Assembly (NCBI GenBank): GCA_951230915.1
Contig: OX579638.1
Location: forward strand, 9,380,696 to 9,444,695
DNA length: 64,000 bases
Origin: Antitrichia curtipendula
Taxonomy: Eukaryota; Streptophyta; Bryopsida; Hypnales; Leucodontaceae
Direction: 5' to 3'
Under the pieces are notes generated by a model, which had not been told where the DNA came from, did not search any database, and saw only the letters and a list, made by a program, of their open reading frames with translations. Of this stretch, positions 44,577-55,439 are shown piece by piece. Within the stretch, counting starts at the first letter, position 1; each line of letters begins with the position of its first letter. The position numbers and the translations under genes are program-made.

Positions 44577-45910
44577 TCATGGAAGAGATTTGCTTGTTGC
44601 CCCAGCTAACCTTGGCAAGGTCCCGAGGTTCAATAGTGAAATGAGTGTGTGGATCAAGCTGGGTTTGATCATTGCTGATGATTAGTCTAGCTGAGGCATG
44701 AGTACGCCGCAAGGAGACCTCAACAAGAGCCATGTGATTGGAGGTCGCATGCTCGGGAGCATTCCATTGTGGAAGCGAGCCTGAGATATGGTGGTAGACA
44801 CGTATGGCAAGGAAAGTGCCGTTTTCATGCATGGGAGAGGATGGTTGGGTTTGGGTGGTGTTATCAGACAAATGTGGCAACACATTACTAAGCAACTCAT
44901 TATCTAAGAGAGTTTCAAGTGAAGATAGGGAAAGAATGAGGTTGTTGTTATTGTGATCAACAGTAATTGGTTAGCCCTGGAGGACATGGGGTGGAGAAAC
45001 TAGTATCATGACTTTGGATATTGGGAATTTTGCTCGACTGGGGTGAAGTGGCTATAGAATTGGAAGATGCTATTTTTTTAGACTGGGATGCAATGAGGGT
45101 TTGGACATGTGTGCTAGGAGAAGGGTTGGGGGATTGGGGACTTGGTTGGTCTATCGAATCAACATGTACCAGAGTATGACAAGAGTTGGCAGGAGAGAGC
45201 GGCAAGTCTGGTAGGACATGGTTCGGGCTGAAGGGATCTGATAAGTGTAGTAGAAATATGGGTGTTGGATATAGGTGTAGGATGGTGGCCACATGGTTGC
45301 TCTACGTGGGGGAAGGATGTGAGGTAGGAGATGGTAAATACTGGCTGGGGGGTGCGAAACAATATTAGCAGGTGGTAAGGCTGAGTTCAAAAAATCATTG
45401 ATGTGTAGGGGTGATCTCAGGATAGAAGCGTAGGGGGTGAAGGTAGCTGTCTGGGGACTAACTGAGTGGGATTGGTTGAGTGAGATGAGAGAGTTGCTAG
45501 AGGTTGAAGACTAGAGGAAATTGCTTAAGTGGGTGGGTGAAAGGATCGGATAGAGTTGGTATTGACATTACCAAATGTGGCGAGCGCTTCGAATTGGTTC
45601 CTATCTTGTTCATCTCTTCGACGCTCCTGTGATAAGAAACGCTCCCAATAATGGCTAGAGCTTGTTGGCATGGCTGAACAACAAAAAGCCGGCCCTTACC
45701 ACAGACGTTGGTACTCCAGTGGTACAAAACCTTCTGAGTCAAGTGCAGATATTGGTCGTCAACTGGATTGAGCACGTGAAACGTTGTGTTGGTTGAAGCT
45801 TTGTGAGCTCCCAATTTGTCACTTGGGACTCGTAGAATTATTTTTTGGAAAATTTGCAATTTAAAGTTAAGAAAAATATACAAAAAGCCATAAAAAGAGT
45901 GTAGAACCAA
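44524..45910 (-). pseudogene. LINE ORF1-like region (broken)
   Basis: Three pieces: 45,497-45,910 (137 codons, ends ...FPLVFNL), a proline/serine/threonine-rich middle (45,390-44,957) that reads open in more than one frame, and 44,895-44,524 (123 codons), whose end overlaps the start of ORF2 by 53 bp. I see no CCHC zinc knuckle or other sure ORF1 domain, so the assignment rests on position and strand. The proline-rich middle is low complexity and its frames are not individually reliable. Confidence 0.45.
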
Positions 45911-46379
45911 AATAGGGTTGTAACATACCCATTATAGTATTTGGTCTAGATTTGTGTTTAGACTTAGAATCCCACTAAACTTGGCCCAAAAATAGGTAGA
46001 AGGAACGAAACGGGTAGAGTTGGAGGATTTGAGTCACATAACCCCAGAAGGGCTAAATCCCACCATGAATGTGGCAATTCATGGCTAAGTCGGTCCGAGG
46101 GATCCACAACGAGGCCACTAGTCGGGTCCTAGAGTTAGGTTTAGAATTCCCCAAATCCCGATTGTTAGCATGCAGGAGCCACTGACGCAAGACTGGGCCC
46201 GTGGAGGAATCTACAGTGGTGTCTTAGGGTAAATCCCATGCCAGGAGTCCAACGACGAAATCGATTCGCCAAGATTTCTCTATTTGCAAAAGATTCTCGC
46301 ACCATCGATAATTCAAGGAGATGGCCAATTCATCTCCACTGGCCAATTCATCTCCACTGACCAATTGTGCTAGGTACGG
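45911..46379. other. LINE 5' flank, no ORF recognised
   Basis: Moderate GC. Could hold the LINE 5' UTR on the minus strand; no boundary seen. Confidence 0.35.
46323..46358. repeat. 18-bp perfect tandem duplication
   Basis: GGCCAATTCATCTCCACT occurs twice in succession, followed by a partial third unit (GACCAATT). Confidence 0.9.
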
Positions 46380-47447
46380 AAATGCACCTGCACATCTTTC
46401 ATGTGACCCCTAAGAGGTCATGTGAAAAATCCTATCATCTTCCGACTTGCAGAAGAACCTTTTGCGGGTGGTCAACCTTGGTAACCTCCAACGGGAATTT
46501 CATGGAAATTACCCAGGTTGCCAGAAAATCTCACTAAAAATTAGACTAGATTTTTTTTATGTTAATAATGCGCTCCGTAAAGTTTCACGACATTCCGATA
46601 GCGGCAAGTACCCGAACTGGCGAGATTCCTCGAGACTTAATCACGTGGCGGGGTCCCCGCTGCATTGACCGGCATTCCGGGACCATACGATGGCGAAACA
46701 AAGTCAACCAAGAGTCTTTTCCGACTCTCTCACACCTACCGGAGACCCTAGGCTATTCATATTTCTCAAAATAGGAGACCCCCAAGATCTAGGATTTTAC
46801 TACGATTTGGTTTTTAAACTAAATTAGCCTACGATGGGTTTTTGGCCTCGGTATGGGGGTAGAGGATCTTGGACTAAACACGGCGATCTGGAGCCAATGG
46901 CACAATCCGTTTGACAATTGGAGTTAATCTCCAAAAGTTAGGAGGTTGGTCCAGCATAGATAGGTAAAAGTAGTTTTTTAGGGATTAGGATGAAAGTCTT
47001 TGAAGATGAGGATGAAATTCCAAGTTGATAAGGTTACCTTAGAACTCTTGAGGGAGGGGTGGGGCCTTGGAAACCTATTTAAGGTCCCCATTTTTCTCTC
47101 AAGAACACCCCCAAATCTTGTTTTGGGTCCGTGGATCCAACTTATGTTGGAAGATTTTGGCATTTTAGCCAAGAAACCTCTACGGTGTTTTTTGAGCTCT
47201 TTTGGGCTCCATTGTTGTTAAAGTTCAAGCTTTGAAGTCTTTGTGGAGTCCTTCTACTTTATTGCGTGTGTCGTTTGGCTCTTCTCTTCTTGTTCGCTTG
47301 GACTAACAAGTTCTTTGGTAAAGTCTTTTTGGTTTGTTGTACTAATCCTAAAGATACCCCCCATCGTACCTTAGCGGTGCCGCTTTGGGGGGCCTTTAGT
47401 GTAGATTGTTGAGTGCTTAAACTAATTCTTTCCATACTAACCCATGC
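46380..47447 (+). other. GC-richer block, LTR- or promoter-like
   Basis: Distinct from the AT-rich flanks. A CCTATTTAAGG sequence near 47,075 is a plausible TATA element, followed downstream by a pyrimidine-rich stretch. The frame at 46,447-46,774 resembles no known protein. It could be the U3/R part of an LTR, but I found no second copy, no clear TG...CA ends and no primer binding site, so this stays open. Confidence 0.3.
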
Positions 47448-47519
47448 ATGTTAAGTGGCACTAACCCCTGGAAGCATTTTTACATGTGGAGGGACCCCAT
47501 TTGGGAACTAACCTTTGTC

Positions 47520-47765
47520 CAAAGTCACGTTCATTGTGTGTGGAACCCCCAGAGACGGCGAAGCTTTGAACCTGTCAGTGTCAGAAGTCCTAGATTGTGT
47601 GTGGGACCCCTAGAAGACGGCGAAGCTTTGAACTTGTCAATATCAAGAAGTCCTAAATCGTGTGTTAAAATAGTAACCAACAAGGGAGCTTTGAACCGAG
47701 GGTCCTTAGGAAGTCCTAGAATTGGTGTTAAAGCCACCAAGACCATAAAGCTTTGAGCCCCCCTT
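47520..47765. repeat. Degenerate tandem repeat, about 75-bp unit
   Basis: Three to four units follow GTGTG(G/T)-ACCCC, AGACGGCGAAGCTTTGAAC, TGTCA, AGAAGTCCTAGA. Units lose similarity rightward. Frames on both strands stay open across it (47,448-47,756 plus; 47,531-47,779 minus), as expected if the unit is near a multiple of three. Confidence 0.8.
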
Positions 47766-48099
47766 ATTTCCAACTCCAAAGTTTAGTTTCCAAAACGTAT
47801 TTGGAAAATACCAAAGTTTAGCATCCAAAAATATTAGAGACAAGAGCAGTAGTGAGAAACTTAGAGCCCCATCTCAACCAGCGGAATACTCCCCCCAGTT
47901 ATTTCCACGCCCAAACCCAGGACTCCAATTTGGAGAAGAGAGAGAGAGAAAAACCATTGCTAGAGAAATCCAACCAACCCCCCCTCAGTTCCGTTAAAGG
48001 GTGGGTTGGGTCCAGTTGGGTTTTAGCTTAAATCAGTCATTGGGCCAGTTAGGTGCAGCTTGAGTAAGTCACGGCCAGTCTGGAGGAAACCTTGGGGAG

Positions 48100-48370
48100 G
48101 GTCGGGCAAGTCACCAGGTCTCGGAGTTGGGCGAGTCACCAGGTCGCACCGGGGGGGAGGTCGCAGAATCGGGCGAATCACCAGATCGCACTGGGGGGAG
48201 GTCGCAGAATCGGGCGAGTCACCAGTCGCAAGGTCGGGGAGTCACCAGTTCGCAGAGTCAGGGAATCACCAGTTGCAGAGTCGGGTGAGTCACCAGGTTG
48301 CACTGGGGAGTCGGGGTCCAGGAGGGTCCAGGGAGTCCTGGATGTCCAGAGAGTCCAAGAGGTCTGGGGA
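48100..48370. repeat. GC-rich minisatellite with 24- and 41-bp variants
   Basis: Units begin GGGCGAGTCACCAG and continue as GTCGCACCGGGGGGAGGTCG (41 bp) or as short forms (23-24 bp). Seven copies run from about 48,103 to 48,300, then a GTCC/GGGTCCAGGAG array follows to 48,370. Two overlapping plus-strand frames (48,060-48,398 and 48,092-48,409) are open only because the units lack stops. Confidence 0.9.
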
Positions 48371-48972
48371 GTCGGGGTCCCCCATCTTTTTTTTTTAGGG
48401 TTGATTTAAAAATCTGAAAACTAAGGATCAAGGCTTGGCTTAGATAAAACAAAGAATCTAACGCAAAATACCAAGAGAGAGAGGGAAAAAAGGAAGGGGG
48501 AGAAGGGGAGTCACACGCCCGATTTGCCTTAAAAAACCTGCATACAATACTCACGGACCATCTCTCTCTACACCAAATTGAACCCAACAAAAATGGAAGA
48601 GGATTAGAGGGAAGTAAGATGAAATAGGATAGGAGGTGGGAGAGACGATAAATAGTGACCTAGGCGTGGCTAAGTAGACTTAGGGGAGGAAATCTCAAGA
48701 ATTTGCAAGTGACCATTAGAAGGCGGATTAGGATGACACAAAAGCAAGGTCGTGTAAGAGGGTAGGAGGGACATTAAACCTCCTCGAAGTTAGAGTCTAT
48801 AGTTGTAAGACATTCTTAAAGACTTAGGTAGAATAGTGTTAAGGTAGAAAGAGAAGAAGGGAAGGAGAAAGAAGGAGGAAGGGAAGGAGAAAGGTTTAGA
48901 TCGCGAGGGGTCATAATTTCCCCAAAATTAAGCGGTGAGCTTGAAGAAATTCAACCAAAATCAAGGACAACC
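48371..48972 (+). other. Purine-rich leader-like stretch
   Basis: Polypurine AGGAG and GAGAGGG runs, no ORF. Could be a 5' UTR of the exon below or a retroelement leader. Confidence 0.3.
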
Positions 48973-49035
48973 ATGGAGCACAAGAATGTGCATACGGACG
49001 TGGACGAACTTCTCTCCGATACCGGCAGTGAAGGG
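48973..49035 (+). CDS. Possible 21-codon first coding exon
   Basis: ATG in a good context (ACCATGG) opens a frame of 21 codons with balanced composition (MEHKNVHTDVDELLSDTGSE then G) that ends exactly at GGG|GTGAGTTTT, a strong donor. The frame stops soon after if read through. The following minisatellite would lie in the intron. I see no acceptor or second exon with confidence, and the protein is not recognised. It may be the start of a gag-like or host gene. Low confidence. Confidence 0.25.
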
Positions 49036-49159
49036 GTGAGTTTTTTATTTAATCTTTGGTGTGTGGTTCCCAATTAGCTTTTGGTTCTTCCCTTAATTTT
49101 AACCCTCTTCACGTGAATAGTAAACCGTGATAGGTAAAGTAAAAATTAGGAATAGAAGC

Positions 49160-49648
49160 TAAATTGTAGAGTTAAGTTTAGGAGTAAAAACTTAGAGTTA
49201 GTTTTAGAAGTAAAAAACTAAAATTAAGTTTAGGAGTAAATACTTAGAGTTAGTTTAAGAGTAAAAAACTAGAGTTAAGTTTAGGAGTAAAAACTTAGAA
49301 GTTAGGAGTAAAAACTTAGAATTAGTTTTAGGAGTAAAAAAATAGAGTTAAGTTTAGGAGTAAATACTTAGAGTTAGTTTAGGAGTAAAAAACTAGAGTT
49401 AAGTTTAGGAGTAAAAACTTAGAAGTTAAGTTTAGGAGTAAAAACTTAGAAGTTAAGTTTAGGAGTAAAAACTTAGAAGTTAGGAGTAAAAACTTAGAGT
49501 TAGTTTTAGGAGTAAAAAACTAGAGTTAAATTGAGGAGTAGAAACTTAGAGTTAGTTTTAGGAGTAAAGGATTAGAGTTAAGTCTTATGAGTAAACATCT
49601 AAAGTTAAATTAGGAGTAAAAATCTAGGATTAATTTAGGAGTCAACCT
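49160..49648. repeat. Minisatellite, about 26-bp unit
   Basis: About 18 units of TTAGGAGTAAAAACTTAGAG plus TTAGTT or TTAAGTT, with shorter and longer forms mixed. It lies between a splice-donor-like site and GC-neutral DNA. Confidence 0.9.
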
Positions 49649-49649
49649 T

Positions 49650-50350
49650 GAGGGTAGAAGTCAAACCATAGAATCAAAAGTGGAAGTAAAAGTTAGAACC
49701 AACACTCGGGAGTCAAAATCTAGAGTTACATTTAGAAGTGGGAAAGTAGAATAAACACTAAGCTTGGGGCTAGCCGTAGAGTTTAAACTCTCGAGAGGGG
49801 TGTCAAAACCTCAAAAGATAGTCGTGGAGGTTCATGGAAGGAACGTGAGGGTTCCCCTTCCACATAGTTGAGGGGCGTTAGAAATGACGCCAACAAACCA
49901 GCCAACCCTAGACATAGAATAGACAGTTAGGGAGTTAGGAATTACCATCACCTTTGATCATCACAGTCAGCTTGTTAGTTACCCATACATTTCTAGTAGT
50001 ATTCGCTGCCATCCACGACACTTAGAAAACTTTAGCACAAAAAGATCCATTGCTTGGAAGGCACAATGGACCGCGCTCACAACACCCCCATATATTTAAA
50101 AGGTGGATAAAGGCATAGAACTTGGTCGGTGTTCGCCCGATTACCAAGGGTGGGTAATCTTGCGCCCACAAGCTTCCACCTTTTGCTAGGAGATAAATAT
50201 ACAGACTATAATGGGATCATTATTAATTGTAGATCCGTTGTTTTGTTGCATTCAGGGTTCAAATATTAACCCTGTAAGGGCAAGTTATCCCTTAAAGGAC
50301 AAGTTGGGGACTATGGAAATCGTCCCTTTTGATACCGTGTGATTTGTTGG
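49650..50350. other. Region beyond the minisatellite, no ORF recognised
   Basis: AGAGT-type minisatellite variants fade by about 49,760. A TATATTTAAAAG sequence at about 50,093 and GTATCCCTTAAAGGACAAGTT-type DNA near 50,290 are noted, but no protein frame is visible. Confidence 0.35.
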
Positions 50351-50800
50351 CTTAAAAAAATGCAAAAACATTCATTGGAAGTCAAATTAGTGCACAAGAC
50401 CTCCCCTTTCACAAAAAATTCCAAGGATGAATAGTTGCTCTTCTGTCCTACATAGAAAGATTATTTGTCATTCATTGGACAAAAAATGGCCACTCTGAAC
50501 GGAAATTCATAATTATCTTTGAGTTGGTTTAGCCAATGTTCTTGTGAGGGTTATTAAGCAATTCTGGAAGATTTTCAATTCCAGGTGACTGAATTCAAAT
50601 TGAGATTTTCTAGTGTCCATTTTAAGCACATGCAAGCACCGTATACTCATACAGCACAAGGTCATTTTTTTACAATTAAATGCTTGATTTAAAACCCCTC
50701 TGTGACTTCCCATTGTACTAGTTGGGAATCCTAAGCATGATTACAGAATTTCAGTTCATTGAACTTTCAAGAGTTAAACTTCCCCGATAGTCCAGCACAA
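50351..50800. other. AT-rich stretch, no gene seen
   Basis: The minus-strand frame 50,513-50,713 has no motif. Confidence 0.4.
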
Positions 50801-50809
50801 TTTCCTTAG

Positions 50810-51275
50810 ACTAGTATTCATTTTTAACTCAAGAAAATTGAGTTTTTGCACCTGGCTTGATTAGATTATAAGACTTTGAATTTTCTTAGCATAAAATTCA
50901 TGCATAATAGATTTGAATTTAAAAGAAATTATGTTGAAAGATTGAGTTGAAAGTTTAGGAAAAAATCAAAAAAAGAAATTTGATTTTCATTCTTTAGGAA
51001 ACATTTAAGTGGAAGTAAATACAAGATTCATTGAAGAAAAATCTAATTTGTTAATAATCTACTTTTTTCTTCTAACTTCAATTGCTATAATCTTTCAATT
51101 TGGCAGTTAAAGTCTATATTATTCCCACATATTCCCATGGTAGTTTAGATAGTACAAACTTTAATGGTTAAAACCAAAAAACATATATATTTTTCACTTT
51201 TTCTCACTCATCTAGAAAATAGAAATTTTTGACGATTTATGCCAAAAATGTTTTTTGGTCCTTCAAGGATTACAT
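50810..51275 (+). repeat. Mosaic remnant of TTAA families A and E
   Basis: The first part follows the family A interior (GAGTTTTTGCACCTGGCTTGA, TTGAATTTAAAAGAAATTATG), then an A/E-like middle, and the last part (TTTTTCTCACTCATCTAG, GCCAAAAATG, TTTGGTCCTTCAAGGATTAC at 51,250-51,272) resembles an inverted family E end. TTAA itself is not intact on either side. Confidence 0.4.
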
Positions 51276-51279
51276 ATAA

Positions 51280-53440
51280 TAGTTATTTAGAACATAAAGC
51301 ATGCTACTAAAACCAAATTGCAACAAATTTGTGACCACATTGGCCTTATTTAAACACTTCCTTTTAGAAAGATTCTTCCATCTATAATCTATTATGTATC
51401 AAAGAATGTGGTAGGGAGGGTGGAGGGTGGCCCCTTGGACAATTCTACCTAGAATCCCCACCAAAGTTTTGAAAACTTTAAGAAAAAAATGATTAAAATG
51501 AATCAAGGAAAAGACAATACAAAAAGGACACAATGCATTTTGATAGCCTCCGAAAAATTGCCTTGAGGCATACATGAGACCAAGTTATAGCTTTATATTG
51601 TAGCTTCATGTCATCGCTTCAAGTCATAGCACAAATACATAACGTACTAGACAGTGGGCAAGGGTTTGTAGATTATGTACAAAACTTTATATGGTGTATT
51701 ATATGCAAAACCTACTAAAATATCCAAAATTAAAACCGCTTTGGAAATATATGGTTAAAAATATCGTATGTGAGTATTTGATGCATGTCAGAATTGGCAA
51801 AGCAAACATATTCTCTTGGCATAATTGGTAGGCTCTTTAGGGCTGTCGATTGTGTAAACTAATCAAGCTTGAAATGAGTCGAATATGCACACCTTGGTCT
51901 TAACTTTATATGGTTGTTCCTCAACTGAATTAGACTTATTCAGTGCTATTGTGGAATCACATTCCTTATTGTTGTTGAATGAGCTTACAATTCAACTTGC
52001 ATAGTTTATTATTATTGTATTATGATTATGATTATTAAATATTTTTAACAATTATTTTGATTTTTTATGCATAGAAATCATTTTTTTTTAATGTAATTGC
52101 AACTATTTTTAATATTATTAGATCATGAATAGGATTGTATTTTTATTGCATTGATTTATCAGGTTTTCAAAAAACTCATCAGTCACTTTTGAAATCAACC
52201 ATATAAAAGTGTAGGAAAATTGTATAGAAACATGTAGAATTTTTTCTTTAATATCTAATCATATAGATTTCAAGATTATAGTATTTGAGATTAGAAGAAT
52301 TATTTTTAGCTTGTTGGATACGTTCAATAGACCTTAATTCCTCCTAAAGTGATGTTTTTGTACTATGCTTAGTTTTTTAGGACAATTGCATCCTACATCA
52401 TATTAGTTCTATACTTGCAAAATTTCAAAAGTAAGAGATGATTTTTCATGAGTTGAACGAATTGCTTGAAATACTTTGGGCAACATCATTTTTGATCCAA
52501 ATGCATTGTTGGTAGTATAGAGAGTAGTGGAGCCCTAGTTTTTCATAATTTAAAATTTATAAATTTATTGGTAAAATTCTTTTAACTATGAATTAAATAA
52601 TTAAAAAATAAAATTAATTGTATAATTTTAATGTTCTTAACTTCCAAATAATTGAAGAATTTGAAATTGCAACATTGCAACATCTTCAATTGATCATCAC
52701 TAGTAGCATGAAGAGAAGTAAAGTGAGTTTTTTTTTTAGAATTTTCCACACTATTTGTCATTGCTATATGGATCTTTTGTAGAAATTTTGAGTGCTTGCA
52801 TTCATTGCGTTTTATTTACCAATTCATTATCATTTTAGGGGGGCAAAGTTATAAATATTATTTTTTCTCACAAAATTAACTCAAGATTTCTACATTCATA
52901 GAAAATACACTTAAGTCTCTTGTGATAAAAATACAAAATTCAAACTTGTATATAATTTAAAAGGTTGAATTAAACTTGGAAATGGTATTCTCCAATATCA
53001 ATGTGAAGTTGGTCCTCAAGGCATCCACATCAACACTTTTCAAACATGGCCTCTACGGAATGTGATACGCAACTTGGCTACATGAAAACCTCTCACTAGG
53101 AGAGGGTCAAGTGAAGAATTTGGAGTGGGCTTTGCAAAACTTACATGCTAGGCACCAAGTTTGAGGTCCCTCATCTGAGCATGTCTGGATATGGTAAGGC
53201 TCCCAATGAATCCTTGTTTTATTGTTCAATAATAAATAAGAATTTGGCATAGATTTGGTGTCAAGTCACTACCACGTATCCCTGAAGATTGGAGTCATAG
53301 CTCTAGACAACTATGATAGTTAAACATCTTGGATTTGAAGGGTGTCGATGGTGTGTTTAGGTGCGATGATGCTAGTGTATGAGCGCAAATACTTGAACCC
53401 ACTAGCCTTAAACCTAGTTGTAGGTACGTACCTACAACCA
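51280..53440. other. AT-rich intergenic DNA, no gene seen
   Basis: 53,030-53,250 is slightly less AT-rich; frames are short and unrecognised. Confidence 0.5.
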
Positions 53441-53448
53441 TTTGAAGG

Positions 53449-53570
53449 TGTCTATAACATATATACCTATAATATAGGTACACTACAATATGAAAAGATT
53501 CTATAATATAGGTACCTATAACATAAACACCTATAACCATAAAAAAAGTGTCTATAATATAGACTCCTAA
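53449..53570. repeat. Degenerate tandem repeat, about 50-bp unit
   Basis: Units follow GTGTCTATAA-ATAT and ACCTATAATATAGGTAC, TATGAAAA; a third starts GTGTCTATAATATAGACTCC. Confidence 0.7.
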
Positions 53571-54134
53571 GCTCATGGCCTCATAAATTCTATACTCACA
53601 TGCTAGCACCCTGTCTGAATGGCAAAGACAAGTTCAATGAGTCCACCATCTTGAACATGGTGCACCCTTTTGTGGGAGCGCTGATGCGGATGCTCAAAGG
53701 GATTAATCTGTATAGATAATTGCTTATCCATTTCCAATTAGTGACCAAGCCTTTAACCAGATCAAAACCATAATCAAGGGTTGAGAATATAATCAAAGAC
53801 AAGGGGCAATGGAATTGAAGCGAAGTCAGATAAATTAGGAAGTCCAAAAATCTATGTGAGTGAGTTCAGTTCATTGACTAAATTCAAAAAATAATAGAAT
53901 TAAATTGCATGAAAAATATGACAAACCTATTTCTGAGCCTGCTAAATATGCCGACAAAGAAGTGGACCCTATTACCGTCACTATATTTCACATGCCCCCT
54001 TGGAGAGTTGGAGCCACTTGGAGGCTACTTGTTGAGCAAATTGAGTTTATAATTGGAATTTAGGATGAAGAATTCATGGTGCAGTGACTGCAAGAAAAAT
54101 CTAAATATACACATCCACTTTTCTTATAACTCTT
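53571..54134. other. AT-rich stretch, no gene recognised
   Basis: The minus frames at 53,295-53,847 fall on or beside the tandem repeat and carry no motif. Confidence 0.45.
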
Positions 54135-54721
54135 TTAACCCGTAAAGCCCCGAGGGTGTTTTCTACCAAAAACCACTCAAAACTACCACTTTTGTTGTAT
54201 TCACTTAAGGAAATCAAATTTTATATATTTTTTGGAATTTAACCATAGGATTTTGTACTTAACTTGTCTGAGATCATGTAGTAAAAATTTCATCAAATTT
54301 CACCGTACGGATTGGAAGATATTAGCATTCAAAGTTGAACAATTTTTTTTTCCCCAAGAAGATGCTTAAATTGCCCGAAAAACTAAGATTGTCCATAATT
54401 TTCTCATCCCTAGTCTAAATAGAATGAATTAAAGCTTCACGTATAGGTAAAAACATAATCTTTAAGGAAAAAAATTCAAAAAAAACTATTTTGACTTTTT
54501 GTAATTTTTTTTGTGCTGCCTGGCAATCTCCATTTCTTGCTCATTGTGCCATAATTTTTTCATCCGGCATCCGATTGAAAAAAAAATTGTATATCCACAA
54601 AACTCTTGCAAAGCTACACAACCTCAAAAAATCTCAAAAAAGACCACTGCAAATTGAGACAATAGGAACCTACCCGGACCCAAATTGTCTCCGAGGGGAC
54701 AAGCGGGGCTTTAGGAATTAA
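54135..54721 (+). mobile_element. TTAA-flanked element, family A copy 4, internally deleted
   Basis: TTAA 54,135-54,138 and TTAA 54,718-54,721 bracket 579 bp. The ends are TTAACCCGTAAAGCCCCGAG and, inverted, TTAATTCCTAAAGCCCCG. It is colinear with copies 1 and 2 but lacks about 340 bp between the left module (GGATTGGAAGATATTAGCAT) and the GCTTAAATTGCCCGAAAAA part. Subterminal GTCTCCGAGGGGAC persists. Confidence 0.85.
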
Positions 54722-54877
54722 GGTAAACTACCCCATTACGGAATAAATGGGAGCAAGCCCATTGTGGGGCCGAAAATTAATGGTGGTGTACATTTCAAAA
54801 CTTGAATGTACGCCACCATTAATTTTCAGCCCATGATGGGCTTGCTCCCATATATTCCGTAATGGGGTAGTTTATCT
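54721..54877. mobile_element. Foldback MITE T2 with TA duplication
   Basis: AGGTAAACTACCCCATTACGGAAT... is inverted as ...ATTCCGTAATGGGGTAGTTTATCT; arms are about 75 bp and the loop only a few bases. TA lies on both sides (54,719-54,720; 54,878-54,879). It sits exactly against the right TTAA of family A copy 4. Same TA class as T1. Confidence 0.8.
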
Positions 54878-54926
54878 TAGTTGCAGTGATACCAATACTC
54901 CTTTAAATTCTTGACCGATATCTTAC

Positions 54927-55162
54927 AGCTGGAGTTAATTGACTACTTCGCTCGTCTCCATGAAGTAATTCCAGGAATGTAGGTAAAATAAAAGACCAAC
55001 TATTTTGTGCTTGATAAATTTATATTGGATATCTCTCCTAGCTAATTTGGGGCCTTTGATTGCAAATATGAATTCATAATTTGCAAAAAAAATCATGTGT
55101 AGAAAATAAAAAAATTCAGGGTTTTCCAAGTGGAAGAGCGAGGAGTTTAGTTCACCCCGGCC
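54927..55162 (-). mobile_element. hAT-like MITE H2, 236 bp, 8-bp duplication
   Basis: TATCTTAC flanks both sides (54,919-54,926; 55,163-55,170). The right end ...GTTCACCCCGGCC matches H1; the left end is diverged (AGCTGGAGTTAATTGACTAC). It is the same length as H1 but in the opposite orientation. Confidence 0.8.
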
Positions 55163-55192
55163 TATCTTACTTGCCTGAGGCATCGACAAAGT

Positions 55193-55433
55193 GGCTAGGG
55201 GAAATTTATCCATGTATTGACCTAAGTTTTACCCCTACAAAAAATACTAAAATTATTCTTTGTTTGCCGCATATGATAAAATTTGCAAATTCTAAATTCA
55301 TATTTGCAAATCAGAGACCCCAACTTAGCTGCTCGATGTGATAAAATACAAAATTTAAACGGCACAAAATAGGGGTAATTTTTATATTTACCCTTTGATG
55401 GGGGCAATACATGGATAAATCCTCCCTGGCCCC
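55193..55433 (+). mobile_element. hAT-like MITE H3, 241 bp
   Basis: Left GGCTAGGGGAAATTTATCCA and right GATAAATCCTCCCTGGCCCC are near-inverse over about 27 bp. GACAAAGT (55,185-55,192) and GACGAAGT (55,434-55,441) are a 7/8 matching duplication. The interior matches H1 (GCAAATTCTAAATTCATATTTGCAA, GGCACAAAATAGGGG). Confidence 0.7.
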
Positions 55434-55439
55434 GACGAA

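Larger units (their letters stand above)
40141..45910 (-). mobile_element. Decayed plant LINE (non-LTR retrotransposon)
   Basis: Read on the minus strand it has an ORF1-like region, then an apurinic-type endonuclease, a reverse transcriptase and a zinc-finger tail, and ends in a poly(A) tract (the T run at about 40,143-40,160). This order is that of plant L1-type LINEs. The 3' end is fixed by the tail, about 210 bp beyond the last codon. The 5' end is not fixed: I found no target duplication matching the sequence before the T run, so 45,910 is the outermost frame that fits. Stops and frameshifts break every domain, so it cannot be autonomous. Confidence 0.85.

Noticed and set aside
45151..45390. 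Several proline/serine-rich frames in the LINE 5' part
   Set aside because: Low-complexity DNA open in many frames; at most broken ORF1.
48060..48409. Gly/Arg/Ser-rich proteins in two frames
   Set aside because: Both are read from the GC-rich minisatellite, whose units lack stops.
46380..50350. Intact LTR retrotransposon
   Set aside because: No repeated LTR pair, primer binding site or gag/pol domain found.
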